Source of the DNA: Ferrimonas sp. YFM
GTDB lineage: Bacteria > Pseudomonadota > Gammaproteobacteria > Enterobacterales > Shewanellaceae
Assembly: GCF_030296015.1 (NCBI RefSeq)
Contig: NZ_AP027368.1
Coordinates: 3,038,001 to 3,102,000 of the forward strand
DNA: 64,000 nucleotides
Direction of reading: 5' to 3'
Part shown: one piece after another, positions 8,165 to 17,329 of the stretch
Layout: every line of letters begins with the position of its first letter
Position numbering within the stretch: position 1 is the first letter of the stretch
Notes under the pieces: model-generated
The model's database searches: none
Told to the model about the DNA's origin: nothing
What the model saw: only the letters and a program-made list of their open reading frames with translations
Position numbers and translations under genes: made by a program

Positions 8165-8944
8165 ATGCTGACCCTGACCAGCGCCGAACTGGGCAGCCTG
8201 CTGGGTCACATCTGGTGGCCATTCTGCCGGCTGATGGGCGCCTTCAGCTTGATGCCCATGTTCTCCAGCGCCCACATCAGTATTCGCGTCAAGATATTGC
8301 TGGCCCTGGTGCTGTCTGTGGTGATGGCCCCCATGGTGCCCACGCCCCCTCAGGTGGATGCCGCCTCACTCACCGCCATACTGCTGGCCGCCGAACAGAT
8401 CCTCACCGGCATGCTGCTGGCGTTTCCCCTGCTGCTGCTTATTCATGTACTCACCGTGCTGGGCTCTGTGGTCTCCATGCAGATGGGCCTGTCCATGGCG
8501 ATCATGAACGACCCGGTCAACGGCATGAGCCAGGCCATCGTCAGCCAGTTGCTGATGCTCTACGGCATCCTGATGTTTCTCGCCCTGGAGGGCCACCTGG
8601 TGGCCCTGGGCATCCTGGTGGATAGCTTTACCCTGTGGCCTGTGGGCAGCGGCATCTTCAATCTGCCCCTGGAGATGCTGGCCCTGAGATTTGGCTGGAT
8701 CTTTGCCTCGGCCCTGACCCTGGCGGTCCCGGCGGTCACCGCCATGTTGCTGGTCAACCTCACCTTCGGCGTCCTCAGCCGGGCCGCCCCCAGCCTCAAC
8801 GTCTTCGCCCTGGGCTTTCCCATGTCGATGATGATGGGGTTGGTGTGCCTGCTGCTGGTGTTCACCGGCCTCCCCGACCTGTACACCGAACTGACCAGTG
8901 ACGCCCTGCGAGCGATGCTGCAGGCTATCGGGGGGACGCCATGA
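8165..8944 (+). CDS. fliR: Flagellar export gate protein FliR
   Basis: FliR completes the FliP5-Q4-R1 gate and contacts FlhB. The protein has 259 residues with about six hydrophobic segments, a PFCRLMGAFSLMP-like opening, and the conserved central stretch HVLTVLGSVVSMQMGLSMA followed by NDPVNGMSQAIVSQ. Its stop overlaps the flhB start by four bases (ATGA). Length and gene order agree with the family. Confidence 0.95.
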   Translation: MLTLTSAELGSLLGHIWWPFCRLMGAFSLMPMFSSAHISIRVKILLALVLSVVMAPMVPTPPQVDAASLTAILLAAEQILTGMLLAFPLLLLIHVLTVLGSVVSMQMGLSMAIMNDPVNGMSQAIVSQLLMLYGILMFLALEGHLVALGILVDSFTLWPVGSGIFNLPLEMLALRFGWIFASALTLAVPAVTAMLLVNLTFGVLSRAAPSLNVFALGFPMSMMMGLVCLLLVFTGLPDLYTELTSDALRAMLQAIGGTP

Positions 8945-10071
8945 GCAATGAGCAGTCCGGCGACAAGACCGAACAACCCACGGCCAACCGGCTGCGCAAA
9001 GCCCGCGAGCAGGGCCAGGTGGCCCGCTCCAAGGATTTTGCCAGCGCGGTGCTGCTGCTCGGGGCCGCCACCCTGCTGGACAGCGGCAGCGGTTATCTGG
9101 CCAGTTTCGTTCAAGGAGTGGGGGCCAACAACTTTTCCGTCAGCCGCGAAGCCCTGGCGGTGCCCGGCATGATGCAGCAGCATCTGGGGCTGGCCCTGCT
9201 GATGTTGCTGCAGACCCTGGTGCCCCTGTTGGCCGGCCTCTATCTGCTGACCGCCGCGGCCGCCGCCCTGCCCGAGGGCCCTCTGCTCAACCTGGGCAAT
9301 GCGGGCTTCAAGCTCAGCCGCATCAGCCTGATCTCCGGCTTCGGCCGGCTGTTCTCATTAAACTCTTTGGCAGAGCTGGGCAAATCCATCCTCAAGGTGG
9401 TGCTGATTGCCGGCACCATGCTGCTCTACCTGCGCCAGGTGTGGATCACCCTGCCCAAGCTGGCCCAACAGCCCCTGCCACTGGCCCTGGAGCGGGCGTC
9501 AGACGTGCTCACCAGCGGCCTCTACTGGCTGGCCGGCGCCGTCGCCGTTGTAGGGGTTATAGATCTGCCGTATCAGGCCTGGAGCCATAAGCGCAAACTG
9601 AAGATGAGCAAGCAGGAGATCAAGGATGAGCACAAGCAGCAGGAGGGCAAGCCCGAGGTCAAATCCCGCATCCGCCAGCTGCAGCAAAAGATGGCCAGAA
9701 GCCGCGCCGAGGTGGCCCTGCCCCAGGCGGACGTGCTGCTGATCAACCCCAGCCACTACGCGGTGGCACTCAAGTATGAGCCAGAGAAGGCCGACGCCCC
9801 CTATGTGCTGGCCAAGGGGGTGGACGAGGTGGCCCTCTACATGCGTTCACTGGCACCCAAATACGATCTGGAGGTGGTCAGCGCGCCCCCTCTGACCCGG
9901 GCCATCTACCACTCCACCCAGGTGGAGCAGCAGATTCCGGCCCAGCTCTACCACGCCATCGCCCATGTGCTCAGCTATGTGCTGCAGCTCAAGGCCCACC
10001 GGCGCGGCAAGCAGGGGCGCCCCGAGCCCCTGCCCCAGTTCCACATTCCCCAACACCTGCGTCACGATTGA
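8941..10071 (+). CDS. flhB: Flagellar export switch protein FlhB
   Basis: FlhB sets export specificity by self-cleavage of its cytoplasmic domain. The 376-residue protein begins with the soluble signature GDKTEQPTANRLRKAREQGQVARSKD, then four membrane helices up to about residue 210, a linker (MSKQEIKDEHKQQEG), and the cleavage-site region LINPSHYAVALKYEP. The usual autocleavage tetrad NPTH is NPSH here. Cleavage falls between Asn and Pro, so Ser in place of Thr is conservative but worth noting. The N-terminal ATG overlaps fliR. Confidence 0.95.
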   Translation: MSNEQSGDKTEQPTANRLRKAREQGQVARSKDFASAVLLLGAATLLDSGSGYLASFVQGVGANNFSVSREALAVPGMMQQHLGLALLMLLQTLVPLLAGLYLLTAAAAALPEGPLLNLGNAGFKLSRISLISGFGRLFSLNSLAELGKSILKVVLIAGTMLLYLRQVWITLPKLAQQPLPLALERASDVLTSGLYWLAGAVAVVGVIDLPYQAWSHKRKLKMSKQEIKDEHKQQEGKPEVKSRIRQLQQKMARSRAEVALPQADVLLINPSHYAVALKYEPEKADAPYVLAKGVDEVALYMRSLAPKYDLEVVSAPPLTRAIYHSTQVEQQIPAQLYHAIAHVLSYVLQLKAHRRGKQGRPEPLPQFHIPQHLRHD

Positions 10072-10080
10072 GGACACCCG

Positions 10081-12165
10081 ATGACACGGCTGCTACAGTC
10101 CCTGACTAACAACAAAGGCTTTATGGGCATCCCGGTGATGCTGCTGGCGATCCTCGCCATGGTGATTCTGCCGCTGCCCCCCTGGCTGCTGGACATCCTG
10201 TTCACCTTCAACATCATCCTGGCGATTCTGGTGCTGCTGGTGTCGGTCTCCATCCGTCGCCCGCTGGAGTTCTCCGTCTTCCCGACCCTGCTGCTGCTGG
10301 CGACCCTGATGAGGCTGACCCTGAACGTCGCCTCCACCCGGGTGGTACTGATTGAGGGCCACCAGGGCGGCGACGCCGCCGGTAAGGTGATCCAGGCCTT
10401 CGGTGAGGTGGTGATTGGCGGCAACTACGTCGTCGGTGCCGTGGTGTTCCTGATCCTGATGATCATCAACTTCGTGGTGATCACCAAGGGCGGCGAGCGC
10501 ATCTCCGAGGTGTCCGCCCGCTTCACCCTGGACGCCCTCCCCGGCAAACAGATGGCCATCGACGCCGACCTCAATGCCGGTACCCTGACTCAGGAGCAGG
10601 CCAGGACCCGACGCCAGGAGGTGGCCCGGGAAGCGGACTTCTACGGGGCTATGGACGGCGCCTCCAAGTTTGTCCGCGGGGATGCCATCGCCGGCATACT
10701 GATCCTGGCCATCAACATCATCGGCGGTATCTGTATCGGCATCTTCATGTACGATCTTGGCGCCGCCGACGCCTTCAAGACCTACGCCCTGCTCACCATA
10801 GGTGACGGCCTGGTGGCCCAGATCCCGTCACTGCTGCTGGCCACCGCCGCCGCCATCATTGTCACCCGGGTGTCCGACGCGGAGGAGATGCCCAAGCAGC
10901 TCTCCCGCCAGCTGCTGGCCAACCCCAAGGTGCTGGGCACCGCCGCCGGCGTCATGGCGATCCTGGGACTGGTCCCCGGCATGCCCGCCCTGGTGTTCCT
11001 CTCCTTTGCCGCCGTCCTGGGGTTCGTAGCTTTCCGTCAGTCTCAGCTGGCCCCGGAGGCGCCCCTGGAAGAGGTGCAGGAGAAAGCACAGGAGCTGGTC
11101 AGCGAACCCACCCAGCCGAGCTGGGATGCCCTGCCCCACACCGACATCATCGAGCTGGGAGTGGGGTACCGCCTGGTGCACCTGGTGGACCGCAGTCAGG
11201 GGGCGGAGCTGATCAAACGGCTCACCGGCATCCGCCGCACCCTGTCCGAGCAGGCGGGCTTCCTGCTGCCCGAGGTGCGGGTCAGAGACAACCTCTCCCT
11301 GCCCCCCAATGGCTACCAGATCTCCATCCTCGGCACCCCGCTGGCTAAGGCGGAGCTGCAGCCGGAGCGGCTGCTGGCTATTCAGAGTGGTCAGGTGTAC
11401 GGCAACATCGAGGGGATCATCACCAAGGACCCGGCCTACCAGATGGACGCCATCTGGATCGACAGCAACGACAAGGCCAAGGCCCTGAACCTGGGCTACT
11501 CTGTGGTGGACCACGCCACCATCATCGCCACCCACGTCAGTAAACTGCTGCGGGAAGCCCTGCCGGAGATGCTGCAACACGATGACATCAACGCCATCGG
11601 CGAAAGGCTGGCCATGGTGGCCCCCAAGCTGTCGGAATCGCTCTCCACCGCCCTGACCCCGGTGCAGCAGTTGAAGACCTTCAGGCTGCTGCTGCGGGAG
11701 CAGGTCTCCCTCAAAGACATTCGCACCGTGGCCACCACCCTGCTGGAGTCCAGTGACGCCACCAAGGACCCTGTGCTGCTGGCCGCCGATGTGCGCTGTG
11801 CCCTGAAACACAATCTGGTGCATCAGATTGCCGGCGAGAGCGGCAAGCTCAGCGTCATCACCCTGGCACCGGAGCTGGAGCAGCAGTTGCTGACCTCTCT
11901 CAACCAGGCCCAGCAGGGCGGTCAGGTGGCCCTGGACTCCTTCCCGGTAGACCCCCAGTTGCTGGCCAGGCTGCAGCAGGCGATGCCGGAGCAGCTGGCC
12001 GCCGCCCGCCAACAGGGTCACCCCGCCATGCTGCTAGTGGCCCCTCAGCTCAGGCCGCTGCTGGGCCGCTATGCCCTGGCCTTCGCCAGGGGCCTGAACG
12101 TGCTCTCCTACAATGAGGTACCGGAAACCCGCGAGCTGGAGATCGCCGCCCAGCTCACCGCTTAA
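10081..12165 (+). CDS. flhA: Flagellar export gate protein FlhA
   Basis: FlhA is the large export-gate protein whose cytoplasmic ring receives substrates and chaperones. It has 694 residues: about eight membrane helices in the first ~320, with the FHIPEP signature PTLLLLATLMRLTLNVASTR and the cytoplasmic loop containing KGGERISEVSARFTLDALPGKQM, then the soluble C-terminal domains (VGYRLVHLVDRSQGAEL, DPAYQMDAIWI, AEELLRE-like region LKTFRLLLREQVSLKDI). It is last in the operon. In contrast to many polar loci, flhF, flhG and fliA do not follow, which also supports a lateral-type system. Confidence 0.96.
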   Translation: MTRLLQSLTNNKGFMGIPVMLLAILAMVILPLPPWLLDILFTFNIILAILVLLVSVSIRRPLEFSVFPTLLLLATLMRLTLNVASTRVVLIEGHQGGDAAGKVIQAFGEVVIGGNYVVGAVVFLILMIINFVVITKGGERISEVSARFTLDALPGKQMAIDADLNAGTLTQEQARTRRQEVAREADFYGAMDGASKFVRGDAIAGILILAINIIGGICIGIFMYDLGAADAFKTYALLTIGDGLVAQIPSLLLATAAAIIVTRVSDAEEMPKQLSRQLLANPKVLGTAAGVMAILGLVPGMPALVFLSFAAVLGFVAFRQSQLAPEAPLEEVQEKAQELVSEPTQPSWDALPHTDIIELGVGYRLVHLVDRSQGAELIKRLTGIRRTLSEQAGFLLPEVRVRDNLSLPPNGYQISILGTPLAKAELQPERLLAIQSGQVYGNIEGIITKDPAYQMDAIWIDSNDKAKALNLGYSVVDHATIIATHVSKLLREALPEMLQHDDINAIGERLAMVAPKLSESLSTALTPVQQLKTFRLLLREQVSLKDIRTVATTLLESSDATKDPVLLAADVRCALKHNLVHQIAGESGKLSVITLAPELEQQLLTSLNQAQQGGQVALDSFPVDPQLLARLQQAMPEQLAAARQQGHPAMLLVAPQLRPLLGRYALAFARGLNVLSYNEVPETRELEIAAQLTA

Positions 12166-12182
12166 CCCTCCCCAACCAAGCC

Positions 12183-12206
12183 GCCCGCAGCGTTTCCGCT
12201 GCGGGC
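12183..12206 (+). terminator. Hairpin after the flhA operon
   Basis: A perfect 10-bp stem (GCCCGCAGCG, loop TTTC, CGCTGCGGGC) begins 18 bases after the flhA stop and is followed by ACTTTCC, a weak T-tract. Probably an intrinsic or Rho-assisted terminator. Confidence 0.6.
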
Positions 12207-12264
12207 ACTTTCCTCCTCAGTTGCCTTTGCGTACAATGGCGCGCTTTGATTGCCGGAGAGCCAG

Positions 12265-12798
12265 ATGCAGCCCCTGAACAGCACCACCCATCCAGACGCC
12301 ATCCCCCAGGGCAGCGAAACCCTGCGCAAGGCGGTGCGGGCCGCCATCCTCGACGGCGATCAGATCCTGCTGCTCTACACCGAGCGTTACGAGGATTACA
12401 GCCTTCCCGGTGGCGGCGTCGATAAGGGGGAAAGCCTGGAGCAGGCGCTGCTGCGTGAAGTGGCCGAGGAGACCGGTGCCGCCAACCTGGCCATTATCGA
12501 AGAGCTGGGCCTCTATGAGGAGCTGCGCCCCTGGTACAAAGATGACGCCGACAACCAGAGGATGCTCTCCTACTGCTACCTGTGCAGCGCCCATCGTCAG
12601 CTGGGCGAAACCCAGCTGGAGCACTACGAGCAGCAGAACGGCATGCGTCCGCTGTGGGTTAACATCCACGACGCCATCGCCCACAACCATAAAACCATGG
12701 CCGCCAGCCCCAAGGCGGGCATGTCCATCCAGCGGGAAACCTGGCTGCTGGAGTACCTGGCGGCGCGCCTGGATGAACGCCAGGAGCGGGTGGCTTAA
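12265..12798 (+). CDS. Nudix family hydrolase
   Basis: Nudix enzymes hydrolyse a nucleoside diphosphate linked to another group; the substrate cannot be read from sequence. The Nudix box is complete: GGVDKGESLEQALLREVAEETGA, with the Gly, the first Glu, and the REVxEE metal-binding Glu residues all in place (around residues 48-70). The ATG at 12265 is preferred over an upstream TTG because CGGAGAG lies five bases before it. The product has 177 residues. It faces the beta-oxidation operon across a shared terminator. Regions outside the box do not point to a named subfamily. Confidence 0.85.
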   Translation: MQPLNSTTHPDAIPQGSETLRKAVRAAILDGDQILLLYTERYEDYSLPGGGVDKGESLEQALLREVAEETGAANLAIIEELGLYEELRPWYKDDADNQRMLSYCYLCSAHRQLGETQLEHYEQQNGMRPLWVNIHDAIAHNHKTMAASPKAGMSIQRETWLLEYLAARLDERQERVA

Positions 12799-12805
12799 CA
12801 CACAC

Positions 12806-12832
12806 AAAAAAGGCGCCGATGGCGCCTTTTTT
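12806..12832. terminator. Bidirectional intrinsic terminator
   Basis: An A6 run, GGCGCC, a 3-base loop, GGCGCC and a T6 run form a symmetrical hairpin between the convergent Nudix gene and the beta-oxidation operon. It can serve both strands. Confidence 0.85.
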
Positions 12833-12844
12833 CATGAGCTTGAT

Positions 12845-14014
12845 TTAGGCCACTGCCCCACTGGCTTTCAATTCGGCAATCTCCGCCTCCCCATAGCCCA
12901 GCTCTTTGAGCACCGTTTCGCTGTGCTGCCCCAGAGCCGCACCGGGCCTGATAGGCCCCTGTCGATTCAAGGGGCAGGCCAGCTGAGTTATAGACTGGCC
13001 CTGATGGGTCAGCTGACGCACCATGCCCCGCGCCACGAACTGTGGGTGGGCCATCGCCTCATCCAAATTCAGCACCGGCTCGACGCAGCAATCCAGTGCA
13101 GCAAACTTCTGGCGCCAGACACCCAAGGACTGCTCGGCGATCACTGCGGCGATCTCCCCCTTGAGCTCAGACTGCTGCCCCGGGGGCGCCAGGGCATGCG
13201 CCGCCCAGTTGGGCCGGTCGATGGCCTGGAAAAACACCAGGGCAAACTGGGGCTCCAGGGCGCCTACCGCCAGGTAACGGCCATCGGCAGTGGCATAGTA
13301 GTCATAGAAACTGCCGCCGTTGAGCACCTCGGTGCCCGGCCGGGGCGCCGGGGCTCCACAACCCACCGCCGCCGAAGCCATGGCGTTCAGCGCCAGCGCC
13401 CCCTCGGCCATGGCGACATCCAGATGCTGACCCAGACCGCTGCTTTGGCGCTCAAACAGCGCCGCCAGAATGGCGATCACCGCCTGCTGGGAACCCCCGG
13501 CCAGATCCGCCACCTGGGTGCCACTGAGCACAGGCTCAGTGTGGCCGCTGTAGCTGGCCAGCCCGGACAGGGCCAGGTAGTTGATGTCGTGCCCCGCCCT
13601 GTGGGCCAGGGGACCGTTCTGGCCATAGCCGGTCAGGGAGCAGTAGATAAGCCCCGGGTTGGACTCCCTCAGGCTGGGGTAGTCCAGCCCCAGCCGGGCC
13701 ATCACTCCGGGGCGAAACTGCTCTAACAGGATGTCGTGCTCCGCCACCAGGCGGCGAACCAGCTCGCTCGCCTGTGGCGCCTTGAGATCCAACGCCAGAC
13801 TGCGCTTATTGCGGTTGATGGTCAGGTGCGCCGCCGACTCCCCGCCCACCCTGGTGCTCAGCTGCCTGAGCAGATCCGGCCTGGAGGGGGACTCGATGCG
13901 GGTCACCTGAGCCCCCATGTCCGCCAGCAGCTGACTGGCGAAGGGCCCCGGCAACAGGGTGGAGAAATCCAGCACCTTGAGGCCGGTCAGGGGGCCACTG
14001 GCTTCGGTGCTCAT
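12845..14014 (-). CDS. Alpha-methylacyl-CoA racemase-like CaiB/BaiF protein
   Basis: This is a family III CoA-transferase fold protein of 389 residues. Opening segment LTGLKVLDFSTLLPGPFASQLLADMGA and the GYGQNGP motif are typical. The pair GHDINYLALSG (His142) and QVADLAGGS (Asp170) correspond to the catalytic His and Asp of alpha-methylacyl-CoA racemase, whereas formyl-CoA and carnitine-CoA transferases use Asp169 without this His context. I therefore favour a racemase that epimerises 2-methyl-branched acyl-CoAs so that they can enter beta-oxidation. It is the last gene of the thiolase/hydratase/acyl-CoA dehydrogenase operon and overlaps the preceding gene by four bases. A CoA-transferase role is the alternative. 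Confidence 0.78.
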   Translation of the reverse strand: MSTEASGPLTGLKVLDFSTLLPGPFASQLLADMGAQVTRIESPSRPDLLRQLSTRVGGESAAHLTINRNKRSLALDLKAPQASELVRRLVAEHDILLEQFRPGVMARLGLDYPSLRESNPGLIYCSLTGYGQNGPLAHRAGHDINYLALSGLASYSGHTEPVLSGTQVADLAGGSQQAVIAILAALFERQSSGLGQHLDVAMAEGALALNAMASAAVGCGAPAPRPGTEVLNGGSFYDYYATADGRYLAVGALEPQFALVFFQAIDRPNWAAHALAPPGQQSELKGEIAAVIAEQSLGVWRQKFAALDCCVEPVLNLDEAMAHPQFVARGMVRQLTHQGQSITQLACPLNRQGPIRPGAALGQHSETVLKELGYGEAEIAELKASGAVA

Positions 14015-15159
14015 TGCTGCTCCAGCATCTTACGGGCGATGATCAGCTTCATCACCTCACTGGTGCCGGCGTAGATGCGTTGTACCCTGGCATCGGCCCA
14101 GGCCCGGGCCACCGGGTACTCCCACATGTAGCCATAGCCACCGTGCAGCTGCAGACACTCATCGAGCACCTCCCCCTGAAGCTCAGTGGTGAGCAGCTTC
14201 ACCTCGGCAGCCATGGCCGCGTCCAGTTTGCCCTCCAGGTGCAGTTCGATGCAGCGATCGGTAAACACCCGGGCCGCATCCACCTTGGTGCGGCACTCCG
14301 CCAGCTTGAACTGGGTGTTCTGCAGGGCGGCGATGGGCTTGCCGAAGGCGCGGCGCTCCGCCACATAGGCCAGGGTCTGCTCCAGTATGGACTCCGCATT
14401 GGCCACCGCGTTGCTGGCCACAGACAACCGCTCCTGGGGCAACTCCCGCATCAGGTAGGCGAAACCGGCCCCCTCCTCCCCCAGCAGGGCATCGGCGGGC
14501 AGTCGCACATTGTCGAAGAACAGCTCTGAGGTGTCCTGGGCCTTCATGCCAATCTTCTCCAGATTGGTGCCGCGGCTGAATCCGGCCATCCCCTCCTCCA
14601 CCAGGAACAGGCTGAAGCCACGGGAGCCCGCCTGCGGGTCGGTTCGGGCCACCACGATCACCAGATTGGCGTGCTGACCATTGGTGATGAAGGTCTTGGC
14701 GCCGCTGAGCAGCCAGCCGTCACCGTCGCGCTGGGCCTTGGTCTTGATCCCCTGCAGATCCGAGCCGGTGCCGGGTTCGGTCATGGCGATGGCGGTGACC
14801 AGCTCACCGCTGATGCAGCCCGGCAGCAACCGCTGCTTCTGGGCCTCGCTGCCGTAATGGAGGATGTAGGGCACGGCGATGTCCGAATGCAGGCCCCAGC
14901 CCAGGCCGGACGCCCCGACCTTGGCGATCTCCTCGTTGATGATGACGTTGTAGCGGAAGTCCACCTCCACTCCACCATAGGCCTCCGGCAGAGTCGGGCA
15001 GAGGAAGCCCTGCTCCCCCGCTTTTAACCAAAGGCCCCGGTCGACGCAGCCCTCCTTCTCCCACTGGGCGTGGAAGGGCACCACCTCCGCCTCCAGGAAA
15101 CGACGGACGCTGTCGCGAAACAGTTGGTGATCGCTGTCAAACAGAGTTCTTGGAAACAT
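14011..15159 (-). CDS. Acyl-CoA dehydrogenase
   Basis: This FAD enzyme makes the trans-2-enoyl-CoA in the first step of beta-oxidation. The ATG at 15159 is preferred over an upstream TTG because a near-perfect AAGGAGGAG sits just before it; the product has 382 residues. Signatures are AMTEPGTGSDLQGIKT, the substrate/FAD segments FITNG and KIGMKAQDTSELFF, and the C-terminal LQLHGGYGYMWEYP...RIYAGTSEVMK. The usual C-terminal catalytic Glu (IYEGT) is Ala here, as in long-chain and isovaleryl types. The catalytic base is then probably Glu243 in LPQERLSV. Chain-length preference is inferred only. Confidence 0.92.
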   Translation of the reverse strand: MFPRTLFDSDHQLFRDSVRRFLEAEVVPFHAQWEKEGCVDRGLWLKAGEQGFLCPTLPEAYGGVEVDFRYNVIINEEIAKVGASGLGWGLHSDIAVPYILHYGSEAQKQRLLPGCISGELVTAIAMTEPGTGSDLQGIKTKAQRDGDGWLLSGAKTFITNGQHANLVIVVARTDPQAGSRGFSLFLVEEGMAGFSRGTNLEKIGMKAQDTSELFFDNVRLPADALLGEEGAGFAYLMRELPQERLSVASNAVANAESILEQTLAYVAERRAFGKPIAALQNTQFKLAECRTKVDAARVFTDRCIELHLEGKLDAAMAAEVKLLTTELQGEVLDECLQLHGGYGYMWEYPVARAWADARVQRIYAGTSEVMKLIIARKMLEQQ

Positions 15160-15185
15160 GTTCTCCTCCTTGAAATCGATTGGAA

Positions 15186-17321
15186 TCAATAGCCCTGACC
15201 TTTAGCAGCCCGCGCTCTGAGGCCGTCGGGCACCCGGAAACGCTCGCCGTAGTTCTCGGCCAGTTGGTCCGCCCGGGCCACAAAGGCCTTGGGGCCCAGG
15301 TGGTCGATAAACTGAATGGCGCCGCCACTCCAGGCGGGGAAGCCGATGCCGAAGATGGAGCCCACATCCGCATCCCGCCGATGGTTGAGCACCCCCTCCT
15401 CCATGCAGCGCGCCGTCTCCACCGCCATGATGAACAGCAGCCGCTCTTTAAGCTCCTGCACCTCCGGCTGAACCTCGGCCTGAGGGAAGTACCCGGCCAG
15501 GCCGCTCCACAACCGCTTCTTCTCCCCTTTTGGGTAGTCGTAGAAGCCCCGGCCGGCAGCCTTACCGGCCCGCTCCAGCTCCAACATACGGTCAATCACC
15601 GGATCCGCCTCCTTGGGAGGGGCAGTTACCCCCTCCTCGGCCAGGTCCGCCACCGTCTGGTTGCGGATCTTCTCCATCAGGGTCAGGCTGACCTCATCGG
15701 AGACCGCCAGGGGTCCCACGGGGAACCCCGCCAACCAGGCGGCATTCTCGATGGCGGCGGGCGCCACCCCCTGTGCCAGCATGGCGATCCCTTCGTTGGT
15801 AAAGGTGCCGAACACCCGGGAGGTGAAGAAACCACGGCTGTCGTTGACCACTATTGGGGTCTTGCCCAGTTGCAGCACGAAGTCATAGGCCCGGGCCAGG
15901 GACTCAGACGAGGTCTGTTGGCCGCTGATGATCTCCACCAGGGGCATCTTGTCCACCGGTGAGAAGAAGTGCAGGCCAATGAAGTGCTGCGGTTGCCTGG
16001 AGGCCTGGGCCAGGCCGGTAATGGGCAGGGTCGAGGTGTTGGACGCCATCAGGGCAGTGTCCGCCAGCACCGCTTCCGCCTCCCGGGTCACCTTAGCCTT
16101 GAGGTCGCGGTTCTCGAACACCGCCTCTATCACCAGCTCGCACCCGGCCAGATCCGCCGCCGATTCCGTCGGCACTATGCGTTCGAGCAGTTGCTGAGCC
16201 TGAACCTCGCTGCTGCGCCCCCGCTGGACCCGCTTCGCCATCAGGGCCTCGCTGTAGGCCTTGCCCTTCTGTGCCTGAGCCAGGTTGACATCCTTGAGCA
16301 CCACCTCGATGCCCCTGGACGCGGCAGCGTAGGCGATGCCCGCCCCCATCATCCCGGCGCCCAGCACCCCGACCCGGGTCACTCTGGAGGAGGAGACATC
16401 CTCAGGACGCCCGGCACCGCCCTTAATGGCGTTGAGTTCAAACCAGAAGGTGTTGATCAGGTTCTTCGCCTGTTGGCTGCACACCAGCTCGACGAAGTAG
16501 CGCGACTCGATGCGACAGGCGGTATCAAAGTCCACCTGGGCCCCCTCCACCATGGCGCAGAGAATCGCCTCCGGCGCCGGCATCACCCCCTTGGTCTTCT
16601 TGCGCAGCATGGCCGGGGCCACCGCCAGCATCTGCGCCACCTTGGGAGAGCTGGGGCTGCCACCGGGCAGGCGATAGCCCTTCTCATCCCAGGGCTGAGC
16701 CACCTGGGGGTGAGCCTGGATATACTCTCTGGCCGCCTGCAACATGCCCTGCTCCGAGTCTGCCAATTGGTGCACCAGGCCCGCCTCCAACGCCTCGGCC
16801 GGGGAGAACTGCCGCCCCTCGGTCAACAGGGGCAACGCCTGCTGTAAGCCGAACATGCGCACGGTGCGGGCCACGCCTCCCCCGCCAGGCAACAGCCCCA
16901 AGGTGACCTCGGGCAGCCCGATTCCCACCCCCTTACTGTCCAGGGCGATGCGGTGATGACAGGCCAAGGCCAACTCCCAGCCACCGCCGAGGGCGGCACC
17001 GCCGATGCAGGCCACCACAGGTTTGCCACCGGTCTCCAGGGCCCGCAGACTGGCCTTGATTGACTCCACCATGGTGTAGAAAGGTTCGGCGCTCTCCCGG
17101 GTCACTTGGGCAATCTGACCCAGATCGCCTCCGGCAAAGAAGGTGCTCTTGGCAGAGCGCAAGATAATGCCTTTGTAGTCCATCTCCTGGATGGCTGACA
17201 CGGTCTCAGCCAGGTCCTCGGCAAAGGCCCGGTCCATCAGGTTGGCGGAGGCGCCGGGTTTATCCAGCACCAGATGGAGGGTGCCATCGCTCTCCAGTTC
17301 GATTCGTATGCTGCTCATCAT
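15186..17321 (-). CDS. Bifunctional enoyl-CoA hydratase/3-hydroxyacyl-CoA dehydrogenase (FadJ/FadB-like)
   Basis: The 711-residue protein hydrates enoyl-CoA and oxidises the resulting 3-hydroxyacyl-CoA with NAD. Residues ~10-200 are a crotonase domain with GGDLGQI, the oxyanion/catalytic region GGAALGGGWELALACHHR and GLPEVTLGLLPGGGG. From about residue 320 there is the NAD-binding motif GVLGAGMMGAGIAYA and the catalytic His segment LHFFSPVDKMPLVEII, then the C-terminal dimer domain (GFFTSRVFGTFTNEG). Two start codons lie in tandem at 17321 and 17318; spacing to GGGAG favours the second. Gene order thiolase-FadJ-dehydrogenase-racemase suggests one catabolic operon. Confidence 0.93.
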   Translation of the reverse strand: MMSSIRIELESDGTLHLVLDKPGASANLMDRAFAEDLAETVSAIQEMDYKGIILRSAKSTFFAGGDLGQIAQVTRESAEPFYTMVESIKASLRALETGGKPVVACIGGAALGGGWELALACHHRIALDSKGVGIGLPEVTLGLLPGGGGVARTVRMFGLQQALPLLTEGRQFSPAEALEAGLVHQLADSEQGMLQAAREYIQAHPQVAQPWDEKGYRLPGGSPSSPKVAQMLAVAPAMLRKKTKGVMPAPEAILCAMVEGAQVDFDTACRIESRYFVELVCSQQAKNLINTFWFELNAIKGGAGRPEDVSSSRVTRVGVLGAGMMGAGIAYAAASRGIEVVLKDVNLAQAQKGKAYSEALMAKRVQRGRSSEVQAQQLLERIVPTESAADLAGCELVIEAVFENRDLKAKVTREAEAVLADTALMASNTSTLPITGLAQASRQPQHFIGLHFFSPVDKMPLVEIISGQQTSSESLARAYDFVLQLGKTPIVVNDSRGFFTSRVFGTFTNEGIAMLAQGVAPAAIENAAWLAGFPVGPLAVSDEVSLTLMEKIRNQTVADLAEEGVTAPPKEADPVIDRMLELERAGKAAGRGFYDYPKGEKKRLWSGLAGYFPQAEVQPEVQELKERLLFIMAVETARCMEEGVLNHRRDADVGSIFGIGFPAWSGGAIQFIDHLGPKAFVARADQLAENYGERFRVPDGLRARAAKGQGY

Positions 17322-17329
17322 CTGCTCCC

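Noticed and set aside
10828-12021. 397-residue minus-strand frame opposite flhA
   Set aside because: Gly/Gln/His-rich shadow of flhA with no recognisable domain.
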